From positions 1 to 43,007 of the forward strand of contig CADADP010000017.1 of NCBI GenBank assembly GCA_902786725.1: a DNA stretch of 43,007 nucleotides, read 5' to 3'. This stretch comes from an uncultured Bacteroidales bacterium. Its GTDB lineage: Bacteria; Bacteroidota; Bacteroidia; Bacteroidales; Muribaculaceae. The notes beneath the pieces are model-generated. The model ran no database searches, was not told where the DNA came from, and saw only the letters and a program-made list of their open reading frames with translations. A program made the translations under genes and the position numbers. Of this stretch, positions 31,930 to 42,300 are shown piece after piece. The stretch's first letter is position 1. Every line of letters starts with the position of its first letter.

Positions 31930-33909
31930 TTAATACATCTGGTAGGTGGTGGTTAGAACCTGGAACTCGGTGCGGCGATTCACCTGGTCGGCCGCGGCTT
32001 GGTCTTCGGGGGAGAGTTTGGAGATGTATTCCTCGTTGAGGATGTCGCCCTCGGCAAACTGCGGATACAGTCGGGCGATGCGCTTGGTCACGGTTTTAGG
32101 CACCTTCTTGCCGTAGCCCTTCGGGTTGAGCCTGTCGCGGTCTATTCCGTGTTCCACCAGATAATCCACCACCGACTTGGCCCGGCGGTCGCTCAACTTG
32201 TCGTTATAGGCGTCGCTGCCGATGCGGTCGGTGTGAGAGGCCATTTCTATCGCCACGTTAGGATTATCCTTGAGCACCTGCACCATTTCGTCGAGGGCTT
32301 CCTTCGACTCAGGGCGCAGCGTGGCCTTGTCGAAGTCGTAGAAGATGTTTTCTATCACTTGAGGCTTGGTGATGGCTGCGAGGATGAAGTCCACGCTGTA
32401 CTCGGCATCGGCCTCCTCAATGTCGCTTGTGAACTGTTGCTTGCCGTTAAGGTAGCCGGTGGCGCCGGCCAGCATCACGTAGCTCACGCCGCGTTGCAGG
32501 TCGAAACGGAACGACCCGTCGGGCTTGGCCACGGCTTTCTGATTGCTGCCGTCGTTGCCCACAATGCGAATGATGGCATTGGGCACCGGTTCCTCATCCT
32601 TATCGAGCACGTACCCCGAAATCCATATCTGCAAATCGGGCTTGATAAAGCTGAATATGTGGTCGTATCCGCGTGCGTCTTTGCGGTTCGACGACAGATA
32701 TCCCGACTCTCCCTTGCCGAATGTGATGCCGAAGTCGTCGTCGGCACTATTCATGGGCGAGCCCATGTTTTCTATGTTCCACTTGCCGCTGGGCTGTAGC
32801 GTGGCCTTGAAGATGTCCAAGCCACCCATTCCGGCGTGGCCGTCACTGGAGAAGTATAGTATGCTGTCGGTGCGGCTGTAGGGGAAGCGCTCGTTACCGG
32901 GAGTGTTGATTTGGTTACCCAGATTCTCGAGTGTACCGCGCTTGTCCTTGATGTTGACGCGCCACAAGTCCAGTCCGCCTTCGCCTCCTGGCATATCGCT
33001 GGTGAAATAGAGGTATTTACCGTCGAAACTCACGGCAGGGTCGCCCAGTGACGAGAGGGTGTCGTTGATAATCTCGAATTTCACAGGCGCGCTCCACTTG
33101 GCCTCGCTTCGCTGCGAGGTGTTGATTTCCACCACTGTGGGGCCATTCTCCTTGCGCACGGCGCGCGCCAGATACATGGTGGAGCCATCGGGGGTGAACG
33201 ACGGCATCCCCTCCTCTTGGTCGGTGTTTAACTCACCTTCAACCGGTTCGGGATGAGTCCACTTGCCTTTGTCGTCTTTTTTTGAGAAAAAGATGTCGCT
33301 TTTTTTTGTGCCGGTTACCTCACTTTTCTTGTCGCCAAGCGCCTTTTCTGTGGATGATGTGAAATAGAGTTGGTCGGCGTTCACGTCAAGGAACTGCGGA
33401 CAGTAGTCGGCCCTGGGCGAATTGAACATCTTGGCCTGATGCACCTCATAGCGCGAGCCCTCCTGCTTGAGTTTGGGCGCTATGCGACATCCTCTAAGGC
33501 CCACGTTGGCCATAAAGTGGTCGGGCACTTTAGCGAGGAACTCCTCGTAGTGCTTGATAGCCTCCTTGTATTTGCCCTCGTGCTGCTCGGCCTGAGCCAG
33601 ATAGAGCAGTGCCATTGAGTCGGGGTACTCGTAGCGGATAGCGTTCTGGAATGCGGATGCCGCTCTCGATGCCTGATTCAGAGCCCGGTAGCATGTGCCC
33701 ATTTTAAAGGCCACTTCGCCTCGAATGGGGCGTTCCTCGCGCTTGGTGAGGTGGTTGTAGAGTTTGCGGTAGATATTGGCCGCGTCGTTATACTCGCCTC
33801 GCCACAGAGCGTCGTCGGCGTCGCGCATCTTAGGAGTCTTGCATCCGGAGGAGCCAAACGCAAGTCCGGTGAGTAGCAGCAGAATTAATATCTTGGATAT
33901 TATCTTCAT
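31930..33909 (-). CDS. PorE-like lipoprotein: TPR, beta-propeller, CRD and OmpA domains
   Basis: The 659-residue protein has a lipoprotein signal (lipobox SSGC, Cys about residue 23). Helical repeats of the TPR type fill about 30-150. A PD40/WD40 propeller fills about 165-430, with recurring blades such as YFTSDMPGGEGGLDLWRV and SILYFSSDGHAGMGGLDIF. A carboxypeptidase-regulatory-like domain (about 435-520) contains ISGYVLDKDEEPVPNAIIRI. The OmpA-like C-terminus (about 525-659) contains FYDFDKATLRPESK and ELSDRRAKSV-like KLSDRRAKSVVDYLVEHG with the Asp and Arg that bind peptidoglycan. This order equals that of PorE, a T9SS periplasmic lipoprotein. Other OmpA/PD40 paralogues exist in Bacteroidales, so T9SS function is likely but not certain. 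Confidence 0.8.
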   Translation of the reverse strand: MKIISKILILLLLTGLAFGSSGCKTPKMRDADDALWRGEYNDAANIYRKLYNHLTKREERPIRGEVAFKMGTCYRALNQASRAASAFQNAIRYEYPDSMALLYLAQAEQHEGKYKEAIKHYEEFLAKVPDHFMANVGLRGCRIAPKLKQEGSRYEVHQAKMFNSPRADYCPQFLDVNADQLYFTSSTEKALGDKKSEVTGTKKSDIFFSKKDDKGKWTHPEPVEGELNTDQEEGMPSFTPDGSTMYLARAVRKENGPTVVEINTSQRSEAKWSAPVKFEIINDTLSSLGDPAVSFDGKYLYFTSDMPGGEGGLDLWRVNIKDKRGTLENLGNQINTPGNERFPYSRTDSILYFSSDGHAGMGGLDIFKATLQPSGKWNIENMGSPMNSADDDFGITFGKGESGYLSSNRKDARGYDHIFSFIKPDLQIWISGYVLDKDEEPVPNAIIRIVGNDGSNQKAVAKPDGSFRFDLQRGVSYVMLAGATGYLNGKQQFTSDIEEADAEYSVDFILAAITKPQVIENIFYDFDKATLRPESKEALDEMVQVLKDNPNVAIEMASHTDRIGSDAYNDKLSDRRAKSVVDYLVEHGIDRDRLNPKGYGKKVPKTVTKRIARLYPQFAEGDILNEEYISKLSPEDQAAADQVNRRTEFQVLTTTYQMY

Positions 33910-34171
33910 TTGGAGTAGTGTTCACAATCTATTTAAAATTTAACGTATTAAAGGCGTTTTTATTGTGTGGCGTCGTTGGCGCGTGCGTTGTTACTTTGTG
34001 CTCTGAGCGTTTAGCCAAGGAAAATCGCATTTTGTGAGCCAGTACAACATAATTGCGCAGCCTGCGCCGGATTTTGATTGTAGTTTCGGGAAAATGTAGT
34101 AACTTTGTAACTCCGCGTGTGCCGATGCCGTGGCGGTGTGGGTGCGTAAACTGATTTTTAAGCATGAGGGA
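33910..34171. other. Divergent region between the PorE-like gene and the methyltransferase
   Basis: No gene is evident. The rightward promoter at 34078-34107 is listed separately. On the minus strand I see only a weak TAGATTG element near 33920-33930 for the PorE-like gene. Confidence 0.4.
34078..34107 (+). promoter_or_regulatory. Promoter of the methyltransferase / MBL operon
   Basis: TTG (34078-34080), 19 bases and TAACTTTG (34100-34107). Transcription would start near 34113, leaving a leader of about 60 bases to ATG 34172. Confidence 0.65.
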
Positions 34172-34879
34172 ATGATTGAAACCGCGCTATATCTGATTCC
34201 GGTGCCACTTAGCGAGGGGCCGCTGACACGGGTGCTTCCGGCAGAGAATGTGGCTGTTGTGAGCGAAATTAAGCATTTCGTGGTGGAGAACGTGCGCTCG
34301 GCTCGCCGCTTCCTCAAAAAGTGTGACCCGGGCATTGACATCGACACTCTCTCGTTCAGCGAGTTGAACCGCCACACCGATCCGGCCGAAATAGCCACGT
34401 TCTTGGCTCCGCTCGAGGCCGGCAACCCTATGGGCGTAATCAGTGAGGCGGGGTGTCCGGCCGTGGCCGACCCCGGGGCCGACGTGGTGGCGATAGCGCA
34501 GCGCCGAGGCTTCCGCGTGGTGCCGCTGGTGGGGCCGTCGAGCATACTGATGGGGCTGATGGCTTCGGGCTTCAATGGGCAGTCGTTTGCCTTCGAGGGG
34601 TATTTGCCCATCGATGCTCAGGACCGTGCCAAACGCCTGCGAGAGTTGCAACATCGCGTCATGCACGAGAATCAGACGCAGATTTTTATAGAAACGCCTT
34701 ACCGTAACGATGCCTTGCTTGCCGAGTTGTGCCGCATTTTGCCGCCCAAGATGCGCCTATGTGTGGCCACCGACATAACCGGACAGGGAGAGCGAATTGT
34801 TTCGCGAAGCATTGGGCAGTGGGCTAACGGGGGAATCAAGTTGGGCAAAGTACCCACCATATTCCTGCTTTACAAATAA
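34172..34879 (+). CDS. RsmI-like tetrapyrrole-methylase-fold SAM-dependent methyltransferase
   Basis: From ATG 34172 the product has 235 residues; it is preceded by a GAGG-type ribosome site. An in-frame GTG at 34130 would add 14 residues unlike the family. The fold is marked by LYLIPVPLSEGPLTRVLP at the start, then FVVENVRSARRFLKK, MGVISEAGCPAVADPGADVV near 85-104, and VVPLVGPSSILMGLMASGFNGQSFAFEGYLP (given here as VVPLVGPSSILMGLMASG and FNGQSFAFEGYLP). These equal the RsmI blocks, which 2'-O-methylate C1402 of 16S rRNA. This short Bacteroidales form is a separate branch, so the RNA target is unproven. The next gene starts six bases later. Confidence 0.85.
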   Translation: MIETALYLIPVPLSEGPLTRVLPAENVAVVSEIKHFVVENVRSARRFLKKCDPGIDIDTLSFSELNRHTDPAEIATFLAPLEAGNPMGVISEAGCPAVADPGADVVAIAQRRGFRVVPLVGPSSILMGLMASGFNGQSFAFEGYLPIDAQDRAKRLRELQHRVMHENQTQIFIETPYRNDALLAELCRILPPKMRLCVATDITGQGERIVSRSIGQWANGGIKLGKVPTIFLLYK

Positions 34880-34885
34880 CTGAAA

Positions 34886-35896
34886 ATGAGTAAAAAACGA
34901 TATAATAAGCAAGGAAAACTATTTGAGGAGCGTCAGCTGTCGATTCTCTTCGATGATGACACTGAAGCGGTGGACGAATCACCGTTTGCCGAGCCTAAGA
35001 GGGAGGAGAATTCTTCTGCCCCGGTAAGCGCGGAAATCGATGCTCCGGCATCCGAGAAGAGGGAGTACGTGAATTTTGTGAGTTTCGGCAGTGGTAGTAG
35101 CGGAAACTGCGCATATCTGGGAACGGAACATTCCGGAATCCTGATAGATGCCGGCGTGGATATGGATAAAGTGTTCAGCGACCTGCAGAAGAATGGGGTG
35201 AAGCCCGAAATGGTGAAAGGCATCATAATTACCCACGACCATGCCGACCACATCCGTTATGCTTATCGAATTGCCCGAAAATACAAGCATATACGAATCT
35301 ACTGCACCCCGCGTATGCTCAACGGCATGCTGCGCCATCACAACCTGTCGCGGCGCATTAAGGACTATCAGGAGAATTTTTTCAAAGAAATACCATTCCA
35401 CATAGCCGGAATGACTGTTACGGCATTCGAGACGTCGCACGACGGAAGCGATAATGCCGGCTTTATGATTGAGGTGGCCGGTTACAAGTTTGTGGTGGCT
35501 ACCGATATGGGGCGCATCACCGACCGGGCTGCTTACTACATTCCGCAGGCCGATTTCTTGATGATTGAGAGCAACTACGACTTGGATATGCTGGAACACG
35601 GCAAGTATCCCGAGTATCTCAAGAGTCGCGTCAAGGGCGAGAAAGGGCATCTCGACAATGTGGTGGCCGCTAAGTTTGTGAGCGAAAACTGCTTGGATAA
35701 CGCCAAGTACGTGTTTCTGTGCCACTTGAGCAACGAGAACAACACGCCCGAGAAAGCGCTTGCCGCCATGCGCGCCGCCATCGAGGGCAAGAATCTGACT
35801 GTGGGTGACGGCAGTTTTGCCTTGACTGAGCGCGACAAGGATGTTCAAGTTTATGCCCTGCCGAGATACGACACTTCGTCGTGGTTTACGCTGTGA
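34886..35896 (+). CDS. MBL-fold metallo-hydrolase (YycJ/WalJ-like) with an N-terminal extension
   Basis: The 336-residue protein has a metallo-beta-lactamase fold starting near residue 60 with VNFVSFGSGSSGNCAYLGTE. The metal motif THDHADH lies near residues 115-121. FETSHDGSDNAGFMIE near 177-192 supplies a further metal ligand, and VVATDMGRI near 200-208 the bridging Asp. HLSNENNTPEKAL near 279-291 gives the last His. The family is usually about 265 residues. Here an extra acidic, probably disordered head of about 60 residues precedes it. YycJ-like enzymes are linked to nuclease activity and cell-wall stress in Firmicutes; the role here is unknown. It follows the methyltransferase by six bases. 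Confidence 0.88.
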   Translation: MSKKRYNKQGKLFEERQLSILFDDDTEAVDESPFAEPKREENSSAPVSAEIDAPASEKREYVNFVSFGSGSSGNCAYLGTEHSGILIDAGVDMDKVFSDLQKNGVKPEMVKGIIITHDHADHIRYAYRIARKYKHIRIYCTPRMLNGMLRHHNLSRRIKDYQENFFKEIPFHIAGMTVTAFETSHDGSDNAGFMIEVAGYKFVVATDMGRITDRAAYYIPQADFLMIESNYDLDMLEHGKYPEYLKSRVKGEKGHLDNVVAAKFVSENCLDNAKYVFLCHLSNENNTPEKALAAMRAAIEGKNLTVGDGSFALTERDKDVQVYALPRYDTSSWFTL

Positions 35897-35965
35897 TTTA
35901 ATCGTTAAAAAACAGTTGTTTACATAAGTTCCAGAACCGTTTTATCACACTACAGCTCCATTATC

Positions 35966-35995
35966 TTGCCACTACCAAAATAATTCTTACTTTTG
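35966..35995 (+). promoter_or_regulatory. Promoter in the gap before the giant protease
   Basis: TTG (35966-35968), 19 bases and TACTTTTG (35988-35995). It would start a transcript near 36002, more than 350 bases before the protease ATG. Confidence 0.6.
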
Positions 35996-36001
35996 CAACT
36001 A

Positions 36002-36204
36002 CCAATATTTTAGGCGCATTCTTGACATAAAACCACACACACACATGTTTGATTATTCTGACTCTTTGATTGGCCTTAAATACACAGTTACATCAGGTGC
36101 CCACCGCGTGCCGGCCGATAACGGTGATTGTGAATAGTAAACTTTCGAACTGCAAATAAATGTGAAATCATGGCAGCCTGTGATTGCCATGTGCCGCATT
36201 TTTA
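36002..36204 (+). other. Possible short transcript with a 30-codon open frame and attenuator-like hairpin
   Basis: Downstream of the 35966 promoter an ATG at 36045 opens a 30-codon frame ending at TAG 36137 (product begins MFDYSDSLIGLKY). It is followed by a hairpin, CATGGCA (36169-36175) with TGCCATG (36185-36191), and a T5 run at 36199-36203. The unit could be a small RNA, a leader peptide with attenuator, or chance. I have no homologue in mind for the peptide. Confidence 0.3.
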
Positions 36205-36353
36205 GTAACTTAGCGCACTTTTATACTTAATCGGTCGTCGAGCAAACGGCATAGGGCTATGCTCAGCCGGTGGATGAAAGTTGCGAGGCAGCGATGCCCA
36301 TAATATAAATTTGGAAAAATATTTTAGTGTAATAACAACTTAAACAACTGTAA
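36205..36353 (+). other. Leader region of the giant protease gene
   Basis: TAACTTAG (36205-36212) is a near-consensus -7 element. The following ~140 bases hold small hairpins, for example GCATA-gggc-TATGC near 36248-36262. I do not recognise a riboswitch core. Confidence 0.3.
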
Positions 36354-39300
36354 ATGAGAAAACTAATTCCATTACTCATGCTGGCGTTGCTCACATGTAG
36401 CATTGCTATGGCAGTGCCGGCAAAACCGGGTTTGAAGAAAACGGTTACTCAGAGCGACGGCACAACCATTACCGTTGGTCTGGTGGGTGACGAGTGGCAC
36501 CATTCGCTGGTCACTTCCGACGGCAAACCCGTAGCCCGCGTGGCTAACGGCGACCTTGTGTATCGCACCGCCGATGGCGTGAGCACTGTGATTGCCCACG
36601 AGAAAGCGCAGCGCACAGCTGCCGAGAAAGCTTTCCTTGAGCAAAACCAGGATGCGATGACAGCTGATGCCATTATTGCCAAGTCGGGACGTGCGAAGAC
36701 GCGCGCCGCGTCGGGACGCAGAAAAGCGGCCGGAAATCCGCAGGTGCCCCAGACTGGTTCGCCTAAGATTCCCATTATCTTGGTGCAGTACAAGGATGTG
36801 AGTTTCGTCAACTCCAAGTCAACGTTCGAGACTCAGTACACGTCCACCACGTCGAAGAGTGCCTACAAGTACTTCAAGGACCAGAGCAACGGGCAATACA
36901 CCCCGCAGTTCGACGTCTATGGCCCCTACACGCTAAGTGGCAATCGTTCCACTTATGGTGGCAACGACAGCGACGGCAACGACGTGGGCGTCGCTAAGAT
37001 GGTGGGTGAAGCCATCGATGTGGCCGGTAGCGCCATTAACTGGGCCAACTACGACAACGACAGCGACGGTGAGGCCGATGTGTGTATCGTGGTGTATGCC
37101 GGCGGAGGCGAGGCACAGACGAGCGTCGATGAGCAAATCTGGCCATGCCAGTGGAATCTGGCATCGGGCAAATCCTATGGCGACGGAACCGGTGCACGCA
37201 CGCGCAACGGGAAGAAAATCGACAAGTTTGCCGTGTTCAACGAACTTAACGGAACCAGTGCCACAAAAATCGACGGTGTGGGAACATTCTGCCACGAATA
37301 CGGGCACTGCATGGGTTTGCCCGACTTCTACGAAACCACCTACGACAATGGTTACTATGGTATGGGTAACTGGGACATAATGTGTGGCGGTAGTTACAAC
37401 GATGATGGCTACACCCCCGTGGGTTACAACAGCTACGAGAAGAACTTTATGGGCTGGCTCACACCCACCACTCCGCAGGAGAACACCAACTACACACTGC
37501 CCGTGTTCAATAACGGCAACGACATGGCCGTGAAAGTGACGAGCCCGCTCAATAGCAACGAGTACTACTTGCTGGAGAATAGGGCCAAGCAAGGCTGGGA
37601 CGCTTACATAAAAGATGAGGGTATGATGGTGCTTCACGTAACCTACGTTGCAAGCCGATGGACCGCTAACACGCCTAATAACGAAGCGGTGCAGCTGTTC
37701 ACCATAATTCCGGCCGACAACAAGCTCTCGGAAAGCAACGAGACCAAAGACCTATTCGGCGAGACCAATCACGCCCTGACCGACGAGACCACGCCGGCCG
37801 CTACGCTGAATATGACCAGCAGCGGTAGCGTAACCGGCAGCGCGGGATATATGGGTAAACCACTCACCGAGATTTACCTCAATAGCGACAAAACGGTATC
37901 GTTCTGGTATATGAAGGGGACCACCACACCGCTGGGCACCCCCACGCTTAACGAGGCCACAGCGCCAGGAACCGACAGATTCACAGCCAGTTGGTCGGCC
38001 GTTGCCAACGCCGGCTCGTATGAGTTGCAAATCGACCCCACCGGCACCGGCACCGGCGGTGGCGGCACGGGCGGAGGTGGCACCACCGGTGGCTCGCAAT
38101 ACGTGAAAGTGACATCGGCCGGAGAGCTCACCAGTGGCGACTATCTGATAGTGTACGAAGGTGACAGCAAGGCATTTAATGGAGGTCTAACTACGCTCGA
38201 CGCAAAGAATAACTATATCAGCGTGACCATTGACAACGGAGCCATCGAGGCCAACTCCACAACCAATGCGGCGAAGTTTACCTATGATGCTGATGCTACA
38301 GCCAAAACGCTGAAGAGTGCAAGTGGCTATTACATTGGAAATGATGCAAATTCCAACGCTCTGAGCTCTAGTACTTCAACGAAATACACCAACACTATTA
38401 CTTTCGATGATAGTGGCAATGCCACAATTAAGGGTAAAGGAGGTGCTTATCTGCGCTATAACAGCACAAATAATGAGAATCGTTTCCGTTACTATAAGTC
38501 GTCGTCATATACGTCTCAGAAAGCCATTCAACTTTATAAGTTGAGCGATTCGGCCTCGGCTCCGCGTAAGGCGGCCGCCACCAGCCAGACCATCACGGGC
38601 ATCACGGCAACGAGCTACACTGTTACCGGCTTGAAGGACAACACCACTTACGCGTTCAAGGTGCGTGCCGTCCCCGCCACCACCGACAGTGAGCACTCAA
38701 CCGGCAACTGGAGCACTGTGAAGTCGGTGACCACCACATACGATGCAAGCCTGCACACACCGATGATACTCGCCGACGAAACCGCAGCGGTGTCGGCCTA
38801 TGTAGGCCAGCAAGGCACAGTGGATGTGACCGTGCTCTACGAAGACCTTACCGCAGACATTACGGCTAACATAACCGGAGCAAATTCCGCTATGTTCTCC
38901 TGCCCGGAGACAATCACTCGCGACAGTAGCGGTGAGGGCGAGGCAGCGCTCACAATCACGTATCAGCCCAATGCGGCAGGTACTCACACAGCCACGCTGA
39001 CCCTTACCAGTACAGGAGCCGACCCGGTGACCGTGACGCTGACCGGAACGGCCACTCTGGCCCCAATCGCCACTTCTACGCCGGTGATGCAGACGGCATC
39101 GGCTGTGACCGCGTCGGGTTTCACGGCCACGTGGACCGATAACACACCTGACGAGGCAGTGGAGAGTTACACCCTCTATGTGAACAAGCAACCCGAAATA
39201 AGCGGATACGTCTATACCAAGGTGACCGATGCCGGTACACTCGCGCAGGGCGACCAGGTGATATTCGTGGACGAGACCGCCCAGACGGCGGCCGGCGGGT

Positions 39301-42300
39301 TCGGGAGCAACAATTATATGTCGTCGGTGGCAGTGAATATCTCCAATGGCCAAATAGTTCCGGGCGACGATGTGAACGTGTTCACAATCAGCGCGAGCGG
39401 AGACGGATGGAAATTCCTGTCGAGTCTCAACGGCGAGTACTTGAAAACAGATGTGGCCAAGAAAATGACTACCGATGAGACCGGAACGGCGGCAACGGTG
39501 TCGATTGTCGGCGGTGATGCCACTATTGAATTCGCCCCTTATGGTCGCATTCTCTACAATGCCACCAGTCCGCGATTCCTGAATTATACCAGCAATACGT
39601 CCAAGTCCATGCGCCTGCCTCAGCTCTATCGCAGGACGGCGGTGAGCGGCAACGCGCCCGCTAAGGCGAGCGAAACCGGTGATGCCGACGACGATGGCCT
39701 CACCGTGACGGGCATTACGGCCAAGACCTATAACGTGACCGGACTGACAGCCGGAGCCACCTACGACTTCAAGGTTAAGGCCATTTACACCGCCCGCGCC
39801 TCGGCTGCCGAAAGCTCTTGGAGCAATTTGGAGAGCGTAACCCTGCTTGAGTCGGCTAATCCCAAATTGACGCTGAGCCAGACCGCGCTCGCGTTTACGG
39901 CCACCAACAACACCACCGACAGCAAGACATTCACCGTGATCGGTCAGAACCTGACCGGCGATGTGAGTGTGGAAGTGACCGGTGAAGGAGCCGCGATGTT
40001 CAGCGTGAGTCCGGCCACTATAGCGGCGGCCGATGCGAACGGCGCCACAGTGACCGTGACTTATACCCCAACTGCGGCCGGTAACCACACGGCCACCATC
40101 ACGGTGAGCAGCAGCGGTGCCGAGAGCAAGACCGTGGCGCTGACCGGAACGGCCACGCTGGCCAAAGGCACGCTCAATCTGAACGAGGCAAGCAACGTGG
40201 GTTCCACTCAGTTCACCGCTTCGTGGACCGACACCACCACTCCGGCATCGAACGTGTCGAGTTATACGCTCTACGTGAACAAGCAACCCGAGGTGACCGA
40301 GATATCCGATGAGCTGACGCGCTCTGTGACCGGAGTCGCTGAAGGAAAGGATTATGGTACATGGTCGAACAAGAGCGTGAATTCAAGCGCGGTGTATGCC
40401 GGAAATAGCGCCGGCTTGAATAATACCATCCAGTTGAGAAGCAATAACAGCAACTCCGGTATTGTAACCACCGCTTCGGGAGGTAAAATACGTAAAGTGA
40501 CGGTTGCTTGGGAAAGCAATACTGTGAATGGCCGAACTCTTAACGTGTATGGGAAAAACTCGGCTTATTCCGCGGCGACCGACCTTTATAGTTCTAAGAC
40601 TCAGGGCACTCTGCTTGGAACCATTGTTAATGGAACGAGCACGGAACTTGAGATATCAGGTGATTATGCTTTTGTGGGAGTCCGCTCGGATGGTGGAGCG
40701 ATGTACCTTAACAGCATCACCTTCACCTGGGAAGGTACTGCTGCCGGCGCACCTCGAAGGACACCTAATCCTCAGGGTGATGCCGATAATGAAGGCCTAA
40801 CAGTGACCGGAATCACTGAGAAGAGTTATACCGTGACCGGGCTGACAGCCGGAGCCACTTATGACTTCAAGGTCAAAGCTGTTTATGCCGACGACAGTCA
40901 GAGCGACTGGACCGAAACCAAGCATGTGACGCTGGAAGAGAGTAGCGACCCGCGCATAAGCGTCAGCGCAAGTTCACTTGAGTTCGCGCAGACCAATGTG
41001 GGCGGTACCGCTACGCAGACGCTGACCGTGACCGCGGCCAACTTGACGCAGAGCGTGAACGTGGGTGTGACCGGCGAGGGCTTCAGCGTGTCGCCGGCGA
41101 CCTTGACGGCTGCCGAGGCCAATGGCGCCACCATTACGGTGACCTATGAGCCCACCGCGGCCGGAAATCACAGTGGCACTGTGACACTGAGCAGCAGTGA
41201 AATTGCCGCCAACGTGGAGGTGTCGCTCACGGGCTCGGCTGTGTATCAGAAATCGGTACCGCAAATGCAACCGGCCGCTAACGTGGGCATGTCCTCGTTC
41301 AAGGCCTTGTGGACCGACGCTACCAACGCCGCCGCGGTAACCGACTACACACTCTATGTGAACAAAGTGCCTGATGAGCCCGATGTGCTGACTCCGATAC
41401 TGAGCGAAACGTTCGGCAAGGAATCGACTATTATAACAACGGATGGCACAAGAGATATAGGGAATAATAATGAACTTAACGATTATACCGATGTCGCCGG
41501 CTGGACCGGATATGCTGTGTATCACGGCACCGGATATAGCCTGAAGTTGGGCTCAGGCAATTATGCGGGTACCCTTACCACACCGCCGCTTGACCTGAGC
41601 AACTCAAATGGCAAGGTAACAGTTAAGTTCATTGGTAAGTATTATGGAAGCGATAAAAGTTCGGTGGTTCTTAGCTCGGGCGACAACAACTCGCTCACGC
41701 AGTCGCTTGCCAGCGACGCAAGGACCTACGTGCTGGTGCTGAACTGCACGGCGGCGGCCAATCAGACGATTACGTTTGAGGGAACCGCCAAGAGTAAACG
41801 ATTCTATCTCTACAACGTTCAGGTATATTTGGGCGATGTGAGTAGCGAGGTAAACGCCGCGCCGCGCCGCTTGCCGGCCGAGAGCGGTAGCGCCGACTCT
41901 ACCGACGGCCTCACTGTGACCGGAATCACCGATAAGGAATATTCCGTGATGGAACTGACTGCCGGTGCCACTTACACCTTCTATGTGAAGGCCAACTACG
42001 CCGACGGCACTACAAGCGAGCTGAGCAACACCGAAGAGGTGACTCTGAATGCCGGCGGAAACACGTTGGCCCAAGTGCTCGATAGCGAACTCGGCGACTA
42101 TTCGGTGACCGACAATCTGGCCATTGTGGCTTCGGTGCCCGAGTCGAGCCTGTATTACGCCACCAACGGAACCGACTGGATTCCTATCCACAGCACCAAG
42201 TCGCTCACAACTAATCAAGTGATAACCAACGTGGATGGCGAGTTCAACGGTAGCACCACGGCACCTGAATTTGAACTGGCCGGTGCCAAGACCAGCGAGG

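Noticed and set aside
36214-36353. Riboswitch in the protease leader
   Set aside because: Small hairpins and a GCAAAC string recall c-di-GMP aptamers, but the core bases and helices do not line up.
38697-40286. 529-codon open frame on the minus strand inside the giant protease gene
   Set aside because: It is a shadow of the repetitive, GC-rich coding sequence. The plus frame has coherent domains and a signal peptide; the minus one has none.
39165-41992. CRISPR-like array suggested by repeated blocks
   Set aside because: The repeats are in frame, unequal in spacing (hundreds of bases to over 1 kb) and encode protein strands of FN3 domains.
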